Below, piece after piece: positions 1 to 10,661 of a DNA stretch of 64,000 bases. The first letter of the stretch is position 1, and the number at the start of each line of letters is the position of its first letter. Where the stretch lies: contig NW_020954570.1 of assembly GCF_900497805.2 (NCBI RefSeq), positions 10,353,730 through 10,417,729 of the forward strand, read 5' to 3'. The notes under the pieces are model-generated. The model ran no database searches and was not told the DNA's origin. It was given only the letters and a program-made list of their open reading frames with translations. The position numbers were made by a program, and so were the translations under genes. Origin of the DNA: Vombatus ursinus (taxonomy: Eukaryota > Chordata > Mammalia > Diprotodontia > Vombatidae).

Positions 1-772
1 GAAAAGGAAAATGGTAAGTGGTGTAGAAGATGTGGGAAAATTGGAACAAAAATGGTTTGTTGACGGAGTTGTGAACTGAACCATTTTGGAGAACACTTTG
101 GAACTATGCCCAAAGGGCTATAAAACTATGCATATCCTTTGATACAGAAATACCACTATTAGGTCTGTATCCCAAAGAGAAAAGGGAAAAAAACCTACCT
201 GTACAAAATATTTATAGCACATCTTCTGGTGGTGGCTAAAAATCAAAAACTGAGTGGATGTCCATGATTTGGGGAATGGCTGAACAAGTTGTTCTATTTG
301 AATGTCATGAAATACATTATAAGATTTATAAGAAATGATGAGCAGGTAGATTTCAGAAAACCTATAAATACTTACATGAACTGATTCTGAGAGAAGTGAG
401 CAGAACCAGGAGAACATTGTGCACAGTAACAGTAATATTGTACATTGGTCAACTATGGTAGACTTAGCCCTTCTCAACAATATAGTGATCCAAGATAATT
501 CCAAAAGGCTCATGATGGAAAATGCCAACTACATCAAGAGAAAGACCCACGGAGTCTGAATGCAGATCAAAGCATGCTATTTTCATTTTTTTTCTTTCTT
601 TCTAGTAGTTTTGCCTTTTGTTCTGATTGTACATGCATAACCTGTTTGAGATTACTTATTGTCTTGGGAAGGCAGGAGGGGAGAAATGGAGGGAGGGAAA
701 AAAATTTGGAACTCAAAATCTTACAAAAATGAGTGTTGAAATCTATCTTTACATATAATTAGAAAAAAAATT
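1..772 (+). mobile_element. L1 LINE, 3' end (5' side outside window)
   Basis: The sequence starts inside the C-terminal part of L1 ORF2, with decayed traces of the Cys/His-rich tail and of the 'CTKYL' and 'EVSRTRRTLCTV' type residues that recur in every L1 copy of this window. It runs through the 3' UTR to an A-rich end near 772. Many stops and indels interrupt the frame, so it is a dead 3' fragment. Close relatives in this window lie at 2,233-2,929, 30,190-30,945 and 43,560-44,337. Confidence 0.9.
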
Positions 773-1019
773 AATGACATTGTAAGACCTAATAATTCTG
801 ATTAATCCAGTGTCTAGCCATGATTCCAGAGGACTGATACAGAGTAGTTGGACTCAATATCTTGAAAAGGCCAGTTAAAGGATTTGCTTTGCCTAACTAT
901 GCATGTTTGTTACAGGGTTTTTTCCTTTCTTTTTTTAAATTGTGAAATAGGTAGATTGGGAAGAAAATAAATCCTTGTCAATTAAAAAAATAAAAGTTAA
1001 ATTTTAAACATCAGATTTT

Positions 1020-1580
1020 TTTAATAATTTATTTTGCTTTATCAGCAATCACTTCCATAAGCTTTTGAGTTTTAAATTTTTCTCCCCCTCCCTCCACACC
1101 TCCCTTCCTAAGATAGCATGCAATCTGATATAGGCTATACATATACATTCCTATTAAACATATTTTCACATTAGTGATGTTGTAAATAAGAATTAGAACC
1201 AATAGGAGGAACCACCAGAAAGAGGAAACAAAACACAACAGAAGAAAAAAATAGCAAGTAGTATGTTTCAATCTGCATTCAAACTACATAGTTCTTTTAT
1301 TGGATGTGGATAGCATCTTCCATCATGAGACCTTCGGAGATGTCTTAGATCTGTGTATTGCTGAGAAGAGTTAAGTCTATCAATATTAGTCATTGCACAA
1401 CGTGGCTGTTACTGTATACAATGTTCTCCTGGTTCTGTTCACTTCACTCAGCATCAGACCATGCAAGTCTTTCTAGGTTTTTCTGAAGTCTGCCTGCTCA
1501 TCATTTCTTATAGCACAATAGTATTCCATTACATTCATATACCACAACTTGTTCAGCCATTGCCACTGACATGATTTTAA
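1020..1580 (-). mobile_element. L1 LINE 3' UTR fragment, antisense
   Basis: This is the reverse complement of the L1 3' region, read from the A-rich end near 1,020 to about the last codons of ORF2 near 1,580. The same antisense block recurs at 36,303-36,860, 39,900-40,500 and 58,200-58,680, including the 'caatctgatataggctatac' and 'ctcatcatttcttatagcac' words. It is truncated on its 5' side and non-coding. About 250 bp between the previous L1 and this one (775-1,020) are A/T-rich with nothing I recognise. Confidence 0.85.
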
Positions 1581-1909
1581 AAGGTGATATTACAACAAGG
1601 TTTTGGGGGGATATAATGATAGTGTGAATATGAAATCTGTCATGATGGGGAAAATGAAGAGCAGAAGTGGAGGTATCCTTCATTGATGAGATTTAGAACC
1701 ACTAGTACCATCTGGTTCAGAAGAAAATATGCTAGCTTTCTGTTTCATTTGTTACTATGCTCAGTTGCTAGCCTGTTTTATCATTTGTGAAGTTCAATTT
1801 GAAAAATATGAGGTAGAGCAAGATTTTATGGACAAGTAAGCCTATGGATGCTTCTAGTGTTTCAGTTGTGATGATTTATGCTTTTACTTTGCATTTTCCT
1901 AAGCATCTT

Positions 1910-1956
<47 letters not shown>

Positions 1957-2219
1957 TAATATTCTCAACTATAGCATATATAAGGAAGATAGCCAGGAAT
2001 CCATAAAGTATGTCCATGCTTCCTTAAGTGTTTTTGCTTTGTTCATAGTCTTTGCTTCTCCAGAATCATATGCAGAGTACATCATAATGAGGATCTTAGT
2101 TGTCATGACGGGTCCTCCAGATTCAGCCAAAGAGCTACATATCTTATTCTCTGTTGACTTTCATTCATTACCTGGAAAGATTTCTTAAATAATGAACATC
2201 CTATGCGATATTTAGCAAG
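1581..2219. other. Unassigned intergenic DNA with a GT microsatellite
   Basis: I see no coding region or recognised repeat apart from the (GT)n tract at 1,911-1,956. An open frame over the microsatellite gives a Cys-Val run and is an artefact of the repeat. The right border is the target site of the next L1. Confidence 0.6.
1911..1956. repeat. (GT)20 microsatellite ending in GCGCGC
   Basis: About 20 uninterrupted GT units run from 1,911 to 1,950 and are followed by GCGCGC. Long uninterrupted tracts like this are usually length-polymorphic. Confidence 0.95.
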
Positions 2220-2232
2220 AATTAGCCCTTTG

Positions 2233-2929
2233 CAAATAGTACTTTTAGGGCTGTATTCCAAAGAGACCATAAAAATAGGACAAGGACCCACATGCACAAA
2301 AATATTTATAGTAGCTCTTTCTGTGGTGGCCAAGAATTGGAAATTGAGGGGATGCCCATCAATTGGGGAATGCCTGAACAAGTTGTCATATATGAATATA
2401 ATGGAATACTATTGTTACATAAGAAATGATGTGTAGGCAGATCAGAAAAACCTGGAAAGACTTGTATGGTCTGATGCTCAATGAAGTGAGCAGAACCAGG
2501 AGAACATTGTACACAGTAACAGCCACTTTGTGTGATGACTAACTTTGATAGACTCAACTCTTCTCAGCAATGCAAGGATCTAAGACATCTCCAAAAGTCT
2601 CATGATGGAAAATGATATCCACATCCAGAGGAAGAACTATGGAGTTTGAATGCAGATCGCAGCATACTATTTGCTCTTTTTTCCCCTTCTGTTTTGTTTT
2701 GTTTTGTTTTGTTTTTCTTTCTTGTGATTCCTCCTATTGGTTCTAATTCTTCTTTACAACATGACTAATATAAAAATATGCTTAATAGGAATGCATATGT
2801 AGAGCCTATATCAGATTGCATGCCCTCTTGGGGAGGAAGGCAGGATGGGAGGAAAAGAAAATTTAAAACTCAAAATCTTATGGAAGTGAATGTTGAAAAC
2901 TAAAAAATAAATTAATTAAAAAATAAATA
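2233..2929 (+). mobile_element. 5'-truncated L1 with 13-bp target-site duplication
   Basis: This is an L1 3' end: the ORF2 C-terminus, the 3' UTR and an A-rich tail near 2,910-2,929. The 13-bp direct repeat aattagccctttg lies at 2,220-2,232 and again at 2,930-2,942, so both insertion borders are defined. Roughly the last 100 codons of ORF2 can still be followed in pieces (for example a 'TKIFIVALSVVAKNWKLRGC' stretch near 2,300-2,350). It cannot move itself. Confidence 0.93.
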
Positions 2930-2942
2930 AATTAGCCCTTTG

Positions 2943-3934
2943 GCAGGTTTAGAAGGACTGAACCCATAATCCCCAATGTATAAGGTACTGATCATTCACT
3001 CAGTACCTGTCAACACCTCCCAGAGATAGGATGTGTTCCTCATCTCACAAATTTCTCCTAGTCCCCTAATTTCCTTTTATATGGATACAATGCAAAGTGG
3101 CACTGATAATGTTTTTCTATCCAGTCCTCCTTTCAGGTATGAAAAGCTCTGTCTCTCTCTCTCTCTCTGTCTCTCTCTCTCTCTGTCTGTCTCGTTCTCA
3201 CTCTCTTTTAGTTGAGTGGGACTTTGGCCAGGTTCTGTAATGATATAGATTTTTTAAAATGTCAGTGCACAATTGTTATGTGATTCTTGCAAAATAAAAG
3301 AATTTGAGCAGAAAGAATGATATATAAGGTGGGGCTCAAAATTTAAGGACTAGCGGATATGGGCTGTCTGTGCCCATCTCAGTCTAATTTTGTGTAGCCT
3401 TCAATAAATACCTTTCAACTTTTAAGTGTCCCATGTAATTCACTTCTCTAAGTCTTTCATAGACTTCATTGATAACTCTTCTCTTCATGCTTATACATGA
3501 CGGAAACATATGCACACACTTATGTATGTATATGTGTATATGTGGTTAGGTTTGTATATAGATATATAGTTATGCATATGGATAGATAGATATAGCTTAA
3601 AAGATAGAGAGGACACATAAAACTCTTCCACGATGTCCAGGCAACCAGAAGACCTATCATCACCAGGGGCACTCTACCCTTTTAACATCCCCATTGATTT
3701 CTTCCTCTGGCTGGAACCACCGAAAAAATCCAGGTGACTTGAATGATGAAATGGCTTGAATGAGATTGACGTTACCCACTCTATTACTTCTAGTAAGATA
3801 GAAGATTATCAGGTCTTATCATATTCCCTTCTTCTATAGGTCCCCAGTACTATCATCTGACCCACTCATGTTATGTGCCTTGTCATCTGCAGTGTTGCTA
3901 AATTTTTAAGATGTCTAGGCTTTTCCTTAACCTG
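2943..3934. other. Unassigned DNA with simple repeats
   Basis: A CT-rich tract lies at 3,147-3,213 and an AT/GATA-rich patch at about 3,520-3,600. Otherwise I recognise no repeat or gene. The short open frame across the CT tract gives a Ser-Leu run and is not a gene. Confidence 0.6.
3147..3213. repeat. (CT)n microsatellite with GT interruptions
   Basis: CT dinucleotides run from about 3,147 to 3,213, broken by single GT units. Confidence 0.9.
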
Positions 3935-4069
3935 AACCTTTTTTATATGTTGTCTCCCTCAGTAAGAGTGTGAGTCCCTTGAGAGTAAGAACTGTTCTAC
4001 TCTTTAGTATTTAGCATAGTGGTGGGTACAGAGTAAGCACTTAACAAATGCAATTTTATTGATTCATTT
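3935..4069 (+). repeat. L2/MIR3-type 3' end relic
   Basis: The segment reads as the classic degenerate L2/MIR3 tail: 'gtcccttgagagtaagaact', then 'agcatagtggtgggtacaga', then 'gtaagcacttaacaaatgca', ending in a tgattcattta-like terminus. It is highly diverged, as expected of these ancient mammalian elements. Confidence 0.75.
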
Positions 4070-6017
4070 ATATAGGAAGATCTTAATAATGACCCAAGGA
4101 GTAGTACTACATTGTTTTTGAGAATCTAAATTAACTTTGTTTTTCTACCACTGAGATTTGCAACTGAGAAAAATAGCCAAAGTTCACAATATCTAAGGAA
4201 GAATCTTAAGTGGAAAACCAAGGAGAAGCTTGTGTCGTTCTGTATGAAACACTTTTAATTTTCCTGAAACTATTAATAGAAGTCAGAGGGAAAATAGACA
4301 ACAGAACTTTGAACCTTGTTTAGCTTGAGTAGTAACAAAGGATTTTCTGTACTTTAAGTCAAATAGGATTTGCTCAGAAAATCATTGGCTATTGCTTTGC
4401 CAAAAAAGTCTGGCTTATGCAATATGTCATACAAAGCAATTTTACATTAGGTAATAGTCTTCACATTCACTTGATCTACCACACCCCATTCTCAAAAGTA
4501 TGACATTGCCCTTTGAGAATGTCTGGGCTTAGATTTGAAAAAAAAAATCCCCTTTGCAAATAGAAGTTGATTCATTTAATGCTAGTAACTTGCCATTATA
4601 GCTTTATAAACACCTATTCTGTGCTTCTTAAATAAGTATGACCTACATTTGCCACTTCTTCCCCCTTCTAAGGATAAAGAATGTTAACTTTAAGGAGGAC
4701 AAAAAATAAAGAAAAAAAAGAGTCCATAATCTTTTGATAGTTTTCTTCAGAAAAAAAATGATAGCTGTGAGTTAAAAGGAATAAAAAATGGATTGAAAGA
4801 AATTAGAAGAAAAGTCAAAATATTGGCTTACTGGACCAGTATAATGTATTTTATTGAAACAGAAGGTCATCCATCCTGGATGCACTATCTTTAACAACTA
4901 GTTTATTCCCTGGGCTAACAGCAGCTATATAGACAGACAAGGCTCTTTTATGAATCTTGTCCACCTTGTCACAGACTGTAGAGCAAATGCATTTTTATTC
5001 TCTGAAATTATTCAGGTGTAAGCATAAATGTGATGGCTGTTGGAGAAGGTCAGTATTACATATTCATTTTATTTTCAATAATAGATGATTTTTCTTGGCT
5101 CTGCTCACATTAATTGCTGTCAGGTGCTGCAAAATGACTCAGTGAGTTGTCTTTTAATGGGTCTCTTTGGAAAGGCAGTATGGCAGCTCCATAGAATACT
5201 AAAAATAATGTGTGTGGAGTAGGCCTTTCTAATTGGAGGTTAATAAAAGAAAATAAGCCATGTGTACAGATGTGTGGTACGTAAGAGGACAGTGTATGAG
5301 AGGGGTTACTGAATAGGTATCAGAGGGTTTTAGAAACTGTTGATGCTTTTAAAACAGAATTTACATCTAACCAGATTTTTAAGATAATAAGCAATTTGAT
5401 TATTCCTAACTGACACCAAATAAAAAAAACATGAGTTACAAAGCCATTCTTTGGGGTATGGTTTCCTCAATCTAGAGATAGCTTCTACCAACCAAACTCA
5501 ATCATGCATAAGCTTTTAAGAGAATGAAAAAGCTCACTAGATGAATGAGATGAGGGTACTAAAAATATGATATAACAATATGTGTAACTGTCACAGGATG
5601 ATTGCAAAGAAAAAAGTTTCTAAACTTTATAATAATACGTAACTATGAGTTGTTATTATTAATGATGTAGATTCTCATAACAATTTAAATTCTGCCATAC
5701 TACAGACCAAGGCAGAACCATCAGTAGAAAAGCATGTGTTTTTTATTATATCAAAATAAATTGGATGGATGAATCCTGTGATTCTTAACACCATTTCTCC
5801 AATTATAATTTTTAGTTATTGTGCCTCTGTCATGTGCATTTAAAGTATACATTCATTTATTTCTGAATAGATAAAGAAACTTGTCAGAAAGTTATTTTCT
5901 ATGGCATGTTCATCTTTATATATACACTAACCTAAACCTCCCCTAAAAAGACTAAACATCATACACCTTTGGGGACAATAATTTTGTATTATAATATATT
6001 GGGAGAAATTGAAAATA

Positions 6018-6092
6018 ATTATAGCAACAATAATAACAATAACTGATATTTACATACCCCTTAAGCAATGCAAATACTTGTAGATTTTATGT
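6018..6092 (+). repeat. Possible MIR-family relic
   Basis: A pattern of 'acaataactgatatttacat' followed by a run resembling 'ccccttaagcaatgcaaata' matches the common 'gcatttatatagcgctttaaggtttgc' type of mammalian MIR-like repeat. Divergence is high and only half of the unit is visible. Confidence 0.4.
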
Positions 6093-6694
6093 CACTGGAG
6101 GCAGAGAAAATTTATGGTCTCATCAGTTAATCACCGTATCTGTTACTGAGTCCTTAACCCATTTATTTTCTGAGCCCAGATACTATTCAGAAATATATGG
6201 AGAGGTTTTTGCTTAATATCTCTCCCCAACTTTGTGTGCAACACATCTGGCTGCCTTAACCCCAACCTAAACCACAAAATCCAATATCTAATGCCACAGT
6301 GTAAGGTCTACACGGAGTTACTGGGTTGTAAATAGAGCAAGGATTCTTTGGGAACTGAAGGTGTAGCTAATCCATATGTTCCTTAGTCCAGTTTTCCAGA
6401 GATCTCCTAATTGGGGAGAATGGTACCTTTCTACAAAATAGAGTACAAAGTGGCTAAAATTCTTACTGTTGAGGAAAGGTGGGAAAAAGGAAATGTAAAT
6501 ATTTTAATAACATGATTGATGTTTTTCTTTTAGTTAAAAATAATTCATCCTCTTCTTAGAGCTGTACATTACAGGGATATAACTGGAAGGGAAGATAGAA
6601 GGAAATTACCTTAGGAAACCCCTTTTCCGAGAAATACATCCCATGTATAAACACATCTCAAATATAACACCTCTCTATCTCCCATGTCTGAGAA

Positions 6695-6880
6695 CTGATA
6701 AAGTTTTATTAGGAACTTGTTATGTGCCAGCCACTATGCTATGCATTGAACATTTGAAGATAAGCAAATAAAAAAAAAATCTCTCACCAAAGTGTTTTCA
6801 ATCTAATGGGGGCAGACATTTAAGAAGGCACTGGGAAGCAGAAGTAAAGGTACTTGGAAGGGATCAAGAAGGAAAATTTC
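6695..6880 (+). repeat. Ancient SINE/LINE 3'-type relic ('tttattaggaacttgttatg')
   Basis: The words 'gttatgtgccagccactatg' and 'tcaatctaatgggggcagac' match the same ancient repeat seen at 9,536-9,750 ('attgagcacctgctatt' and 'acaatctgatgggagagaca'). Two copies in one window with the same internal order support a real interspersed repeat of the L2/MIR3 age class. I cannot name the family with certainty. Confidence 0.55.
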
Positions 6881-7379
6881 AGAATCAGGAATAGAGATGG
6901 CCTGGGCCTCCATGAAATGGTGGCTCTAGGCAGAACTTCATCAATCAGAGCAGAGGACTATAAACATCTCCAGGGTTAGAAGGCTGATGGCATGGAGGTA
7001 GAAAAATCTAGAAAATGGGCATGGATCTTCTGAGTACTTAATGAAAGGAAGCATAATTCCAGTCAAAATCCAGTTCCAAAGGAGTTGATAAGGACATTCC
7101 AAAGGTACTCACTTCTTTTAAGTATAGTGGAAATCTTTTTTGTAATTATTCAATTTAAGTGGTTATAGTTAATGAATTCTTCATTTTGCATGTAGTGAAA
7201 AATCAGCACTTTTCTTCCCAGTCTAAATTCTAACAAATGAAAGGATCCTGCTTTAAAAAAAACATTAAAAATCATAATAATATTAACATTAGGTTAGTTT
7301 TAAAAATCAAATATGTAGATTTTGCATTCTCTATTCTGAAGTATATTACCTTACATAGGCATATCATAATTATTCACAA

Positions 7380-8800
7380 TATAGGGTCATAGATAACTGT
7401 GTGACACCATACTCACACAGCATGAGTCAATTATCCAGCTGTTTGTCATTATTTACAATATATTGGCAAATCTCTGCTGACCTGAAAAACTGAAGAAAAC
7501 AACAGGCCATATTTTTCACTTAATAAAGCACTGCAGTAGGGAGCCCTTTATGAACAATCACAAACATTTGCTGAAAGCGTATTTGCTGATTTAACAAACT
7601 GGCTGGTACAAATGTTTAACATGCAGCTGTAATGCTGTTCTTAGCATTCATTGATCTCAGATAACGTGTCCTTGCCCAATCATGCTAAAAAGCTGAAGCA
7701 GAAATAAAGAAAAGAAAAAAAATAAAGAAAAGAAATAAACCAATGTAACATGATATACTCTCACAAAAGAAGAATTTCTGTCTGCCCCTGACAGATGGAG
7801 GAAAAAAGTCAATATGATGTCTGAGACAAACTAAGCTCTACACTGCAGAATAAATTACATGATTCACTGAATGTTGAGGCTTCACACAGACATACAAAAA
7901 ATTGAAAAGATAAAAGCTTGCATTGGCTTCAGATGATATTTACTGCCTGATGGATTTACTAGCAGCCCCAGTACAGTCATACTGTATTGAATTATTGGCC
8001 TCTATTTATCTGTGTGTCCATCAGAGCTTGAGTGTCCATTTAAGTGTAAGTGATTTGGAGGTCTGCCAAGTCTCTCTGAAGCTTTGGGTACAGAGGAAGA
8101 CGTGAGCTAACAGCAACCAGCTTGAATAACAGAGAGCTTAAGAACATTGGGGGCAGACAACAAATGACTGCTACAAAATACTTGCTTATCAATATTAATG
8201 GCAAAATAAATATTAATGGATGCTGCCAGGCATATCATTTTTGAATGTTCCTTGTTTTCTTTGCATTTTTACACAAATGGCTGAAAACAGTTGTGTGATT
8301 TATATCTGTCTGTCCATCTGTTTGTCTCTCTCTCTCTCTCCTTCTCTCTCTGAATAAATTTGGAAAAGACCATTAGCTTTACAGCAACCCATTATTACAG
8401 CAGCAAGGTTTCAATACGGCAAAACAGACAATTGAATATAAGCTTTAAGAAGTGTACTGCTTCCAATAAAATATGTGGTTAGAATAGTAATATACTGTAC
8501 AATGTTTACATTATTGCATTGTACTATGGCAATTCAGTTGAGCAGTAGCATTTAATTTGCAATGAACCCCATGCGTTGTTATCATAGCCTTAATAAGGCA
8601 AGACAGATGGGGTTTCAGTATAATAGGTGACAGGAGAGAAAATCTGAGTGCTTAATTATCAGCTTGGGCTACCAAGAGACTAGAGTGCTTTCTTATGATG
8701 CACAATAGCTACATAGACTGGGTAGAAATGTTTGGGGAAAAAGCAGCTAATAGGCAGCGGATGTGGATTAATTGTCCTTCTATTAATCACTATATCTGGG
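7380..8800. promoter_or_regulatory. Candidate conserved non-coding block (inference only)
   Basis: This 1.4 kb carries no recognisable transposon. It is rich in TAATTA/ATTA and CAGCTG words, for example 'catgcagctgtaatgctgtt' near 7,620 and 'cttaattatcagcttgggct' near 8,650. A doubled 'aatattaatgg' lies near 8,192-8,219 and a short CT tract at 8,321-8,350. It has the texture of vertebrate developmental enhancers lying in repeat-poor islands, but sequence texture alone does not prove conservation. There is no coding frame through it. Confidence 0.3.
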
Positions 8801-9019
8801 AAAGAAGGAAAGAAGAAAAGAAAGACAGGGAAACAGAGGGCAGGTGGTCCTGGACTCCTGAGCTAGATTGATAATAAAATTATCAGACAACTGTTACTTG
8901 AATTAATGGTAGAAAGAGACCAGGAAGAATCATGTCAGGGTGTCAGAATTTTTCAGTTCAGAACAAAGCAATTAACTAAATGCCCATGATTCATGATCTA
9001 GTTCACTTCTGGGACTGCA

Positions 9020-9114
9020 TTAGAAATGTATCTATATCTGTATCTATAGATATCTAGATAGATAGATACATACACATATATAGTGTATACACAAACACAC
9101 ACTATATATTAATA
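9020..9114. repeat. AT-rich compound simple repeat (TATC/GATA/CA)
   Basis: Short runs of TATC, GATA and ACAC units follow one another from about 9,020 to 9,114. None is long enough to be a clean microsatellite. Confidence 0.7.
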
Positions 9115-9290
9115 CATTTCATAGCATCATAGATTTAGAGCTAGAAGCAGATTTAGAGGCTATCAAGTTTAATCTTCTCATTTTAAAGATGAGGATAATG
9201 AGGCACATCAGGTCATGCAACGGTTAAGACTCAGATCTGGCTGATTTCAAATCCAGCACTCAACCATCTATGTTACCCTAATTCATTGTC
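9115..9290 (+). repeat. MIR SINE relic
   Basis: The order 'agatttagagctagaagcag', 'cattttaaagatgaggataa', then 'ggctgatttcaaatccagca' and 'actcaaccatctatgttacc' follows the MIR consensus from its middle to its end. It is diverged, with the usual 'cttgcccaaggtcacacagc' core decayed. Confidence 0.8.
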
Positions 9291-9299
9291 TTCCCTTGA

Positions 9300-9535
9300 A
9301 TAACCCTATTTCTCCTTCAAACTTTCACATTTCTGTTGATCATACCACCATACTTCTATGTCATACCTTTACTCAAGAATTTTCAACAACTCCCTGCTGC
9401 CCCTGGGATAAAATACAAACACCTTATTTATAGATTTAAATGTTCTATAACCATTGTTTAACCATTCTAACTTCCTTTGTAGTCACCTATATTCATAATC
9501 TGGGAGTTACTCTAAACTCTTAACACTCTTTCACT
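9300..9535 (+). repeat. L2 LINE relic, left part
   Basis: Phrases such as 'ttttcaacaactccctgctg' and 'gggataaaatacaaacacct' are the degenerate L2 3' region. The element continues beyond an inserted repeat at 9,780-10,290, where 'ctgccatttgtttccttaag', 'gaagccttttgcaatctgtc' and 'ggcttccactgcctggaagg' follow in the L2 order. Confidence 0.7.
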
Positions 9536-9750
9536 CTTCAATCAATTAATCAATAAATATTTATTGAGCACCTGCTATTAAAAGGCATTATGCTAAGTTC
9601 TGGGGATACAAAAAGGCAAAAGACAGTATGTGCTCTTAAGCAGCCTACAATCTGATGGGAGAGACAACACACAAAGAAATCTATACAAGGTAATCCATGT
9701 ACAGGATAAACAGGAAATAATTAACAGAGGGAAAGCATTCCAATTTGGAG
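9536..9750 (+). repeat. Ancient SINE-like repeat inside L2
   Basis: It starts 'caattaatcaataaatattt', contains 'tgctaagttctggggataca' and 'gcctacaatctgatgggaga', and ends in 'aggaaataattaacagaggg'. The same repeat is at 6,695-6,880. It interrupts the L2 relic, so it inserted after it. Confidence 0.6.
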
Positions 9751-9779
9751 AGATTGGGGAAGTGTTGTTCATTTTACCT

Positions 9780-10290
9780 TCACAACACCTCTCATATTTA
9801 TCCTGTTCTCTTAACTAACATGACCACCACCCTAGTTCAGGTTCTTATCACCTGAGCTTTTGCCACTTGATTGCTCTCCTTACATCTATCTAGTCTCTTT
9901 CCTTTCTAATTCAACCTTCACATAGATGTCAAATAACATTCCTAAAACAAAGATCTCTGCCATTTGTTTCCTTAAGAATCTTCAATTGCTCCTTTTTCCT
10001 GCTAGAAAAACATGAAAATTCCTAAGCTTAGCACGTGAAGCCTTTTGCAATCTGTCATACTTTTCCAGATTTATTTCACACTGTTCCTTTTCATTAATTC
10101 CATATTCCAGCCAACATGGTCTACTTTCTGCTTCCTGAACTGATCATTTTACTTCCCATTTATATGTGTAACACTGACTATCCTGGCTTCCACTGCCTGG
10201 AAGGTCAGGTAGATTACATTCCACTCTTCCTACAGGATTCTCTGGTACCCTTAATGAGGTTTGGAGTGTCAAGGCTCTCCGCAAATCACT
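9780..10290 (+). repeat. L2 LINE relic, right part
   Basis: This continues the L2 fragment of 9,300-9,535 in the same orientation, with the non-coding 3' region still recognisable around 9,940-10,250. No reading frame survives. Confidence 0.65.
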
Positions 10291-10661
10291 CCAACTTCTA
10301 ACTAATCCTGTTGCTCCAATTGCAGGGGAATTCTCTATATCTCAGTTCCATTTTTATCACTTATAGTCAGTTTGGCTTTTACAAAGAAATATTTGCTTCA
10401 AGAGGTATAATCATAAATATACAAATTTACTATTCCAACACATCAGAGGCTTAATCACCCCACTCCCTTATACCACCTCAGTGTCTAGGAAGGAAATTAA
10501 ATTCATAGTTTAACTCAATTCCTATATATCATAGCCCCAGTTTCAAGTTCAAAGTCCCTCCTTAGGCTCAAGTCTTTAGATCCTTGGTTTCTCCAGGTTT
10601 TCTCTACTGGGTCAGCTGGCTGCACCCTCCCACTTGTGTAGCTCCAAGATCACCATGACTT
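10291..10661. other. Unassigned DNA, possibly LTR-derived
   Basis: I recognise no gene. The CT-rich part at 10,560-10,650 ('ccaggttttctctactgggt', 'cagctggctgcaccctccca') is reminiscent of antisense marsupial LTRs, but I cannot support a family. Confidence 0.35.

Larger units (their letters stand above)
4070..9114. other. Repeat-poor AT-rich intergenic stretch
   Basis: This is the longest part of the window without L1. I found only weak ancient repeat traces (about 6,018-6,092 and 6,695-6,880) and short simple repeats. No frame has the length, start context or exon-like structure of a gene; a 60-codon frame at 7,923-8,105 has no support. The sub-block 7,380-8,800 looks the least like neutral decayed repeat and is listed separately. 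Confidence 0.65.

Noticed and set aside
1844-2188. 114-codon frame with a Cys-Val run
   Set aside because: It owes its length to the (GT)n tract and has no other support.
7923-8105. Small gene of 60 codons in the repeat-poor region
   Set aside because: No splice or promoter context and no recognisable domain; a frame of this length is expected by chance.
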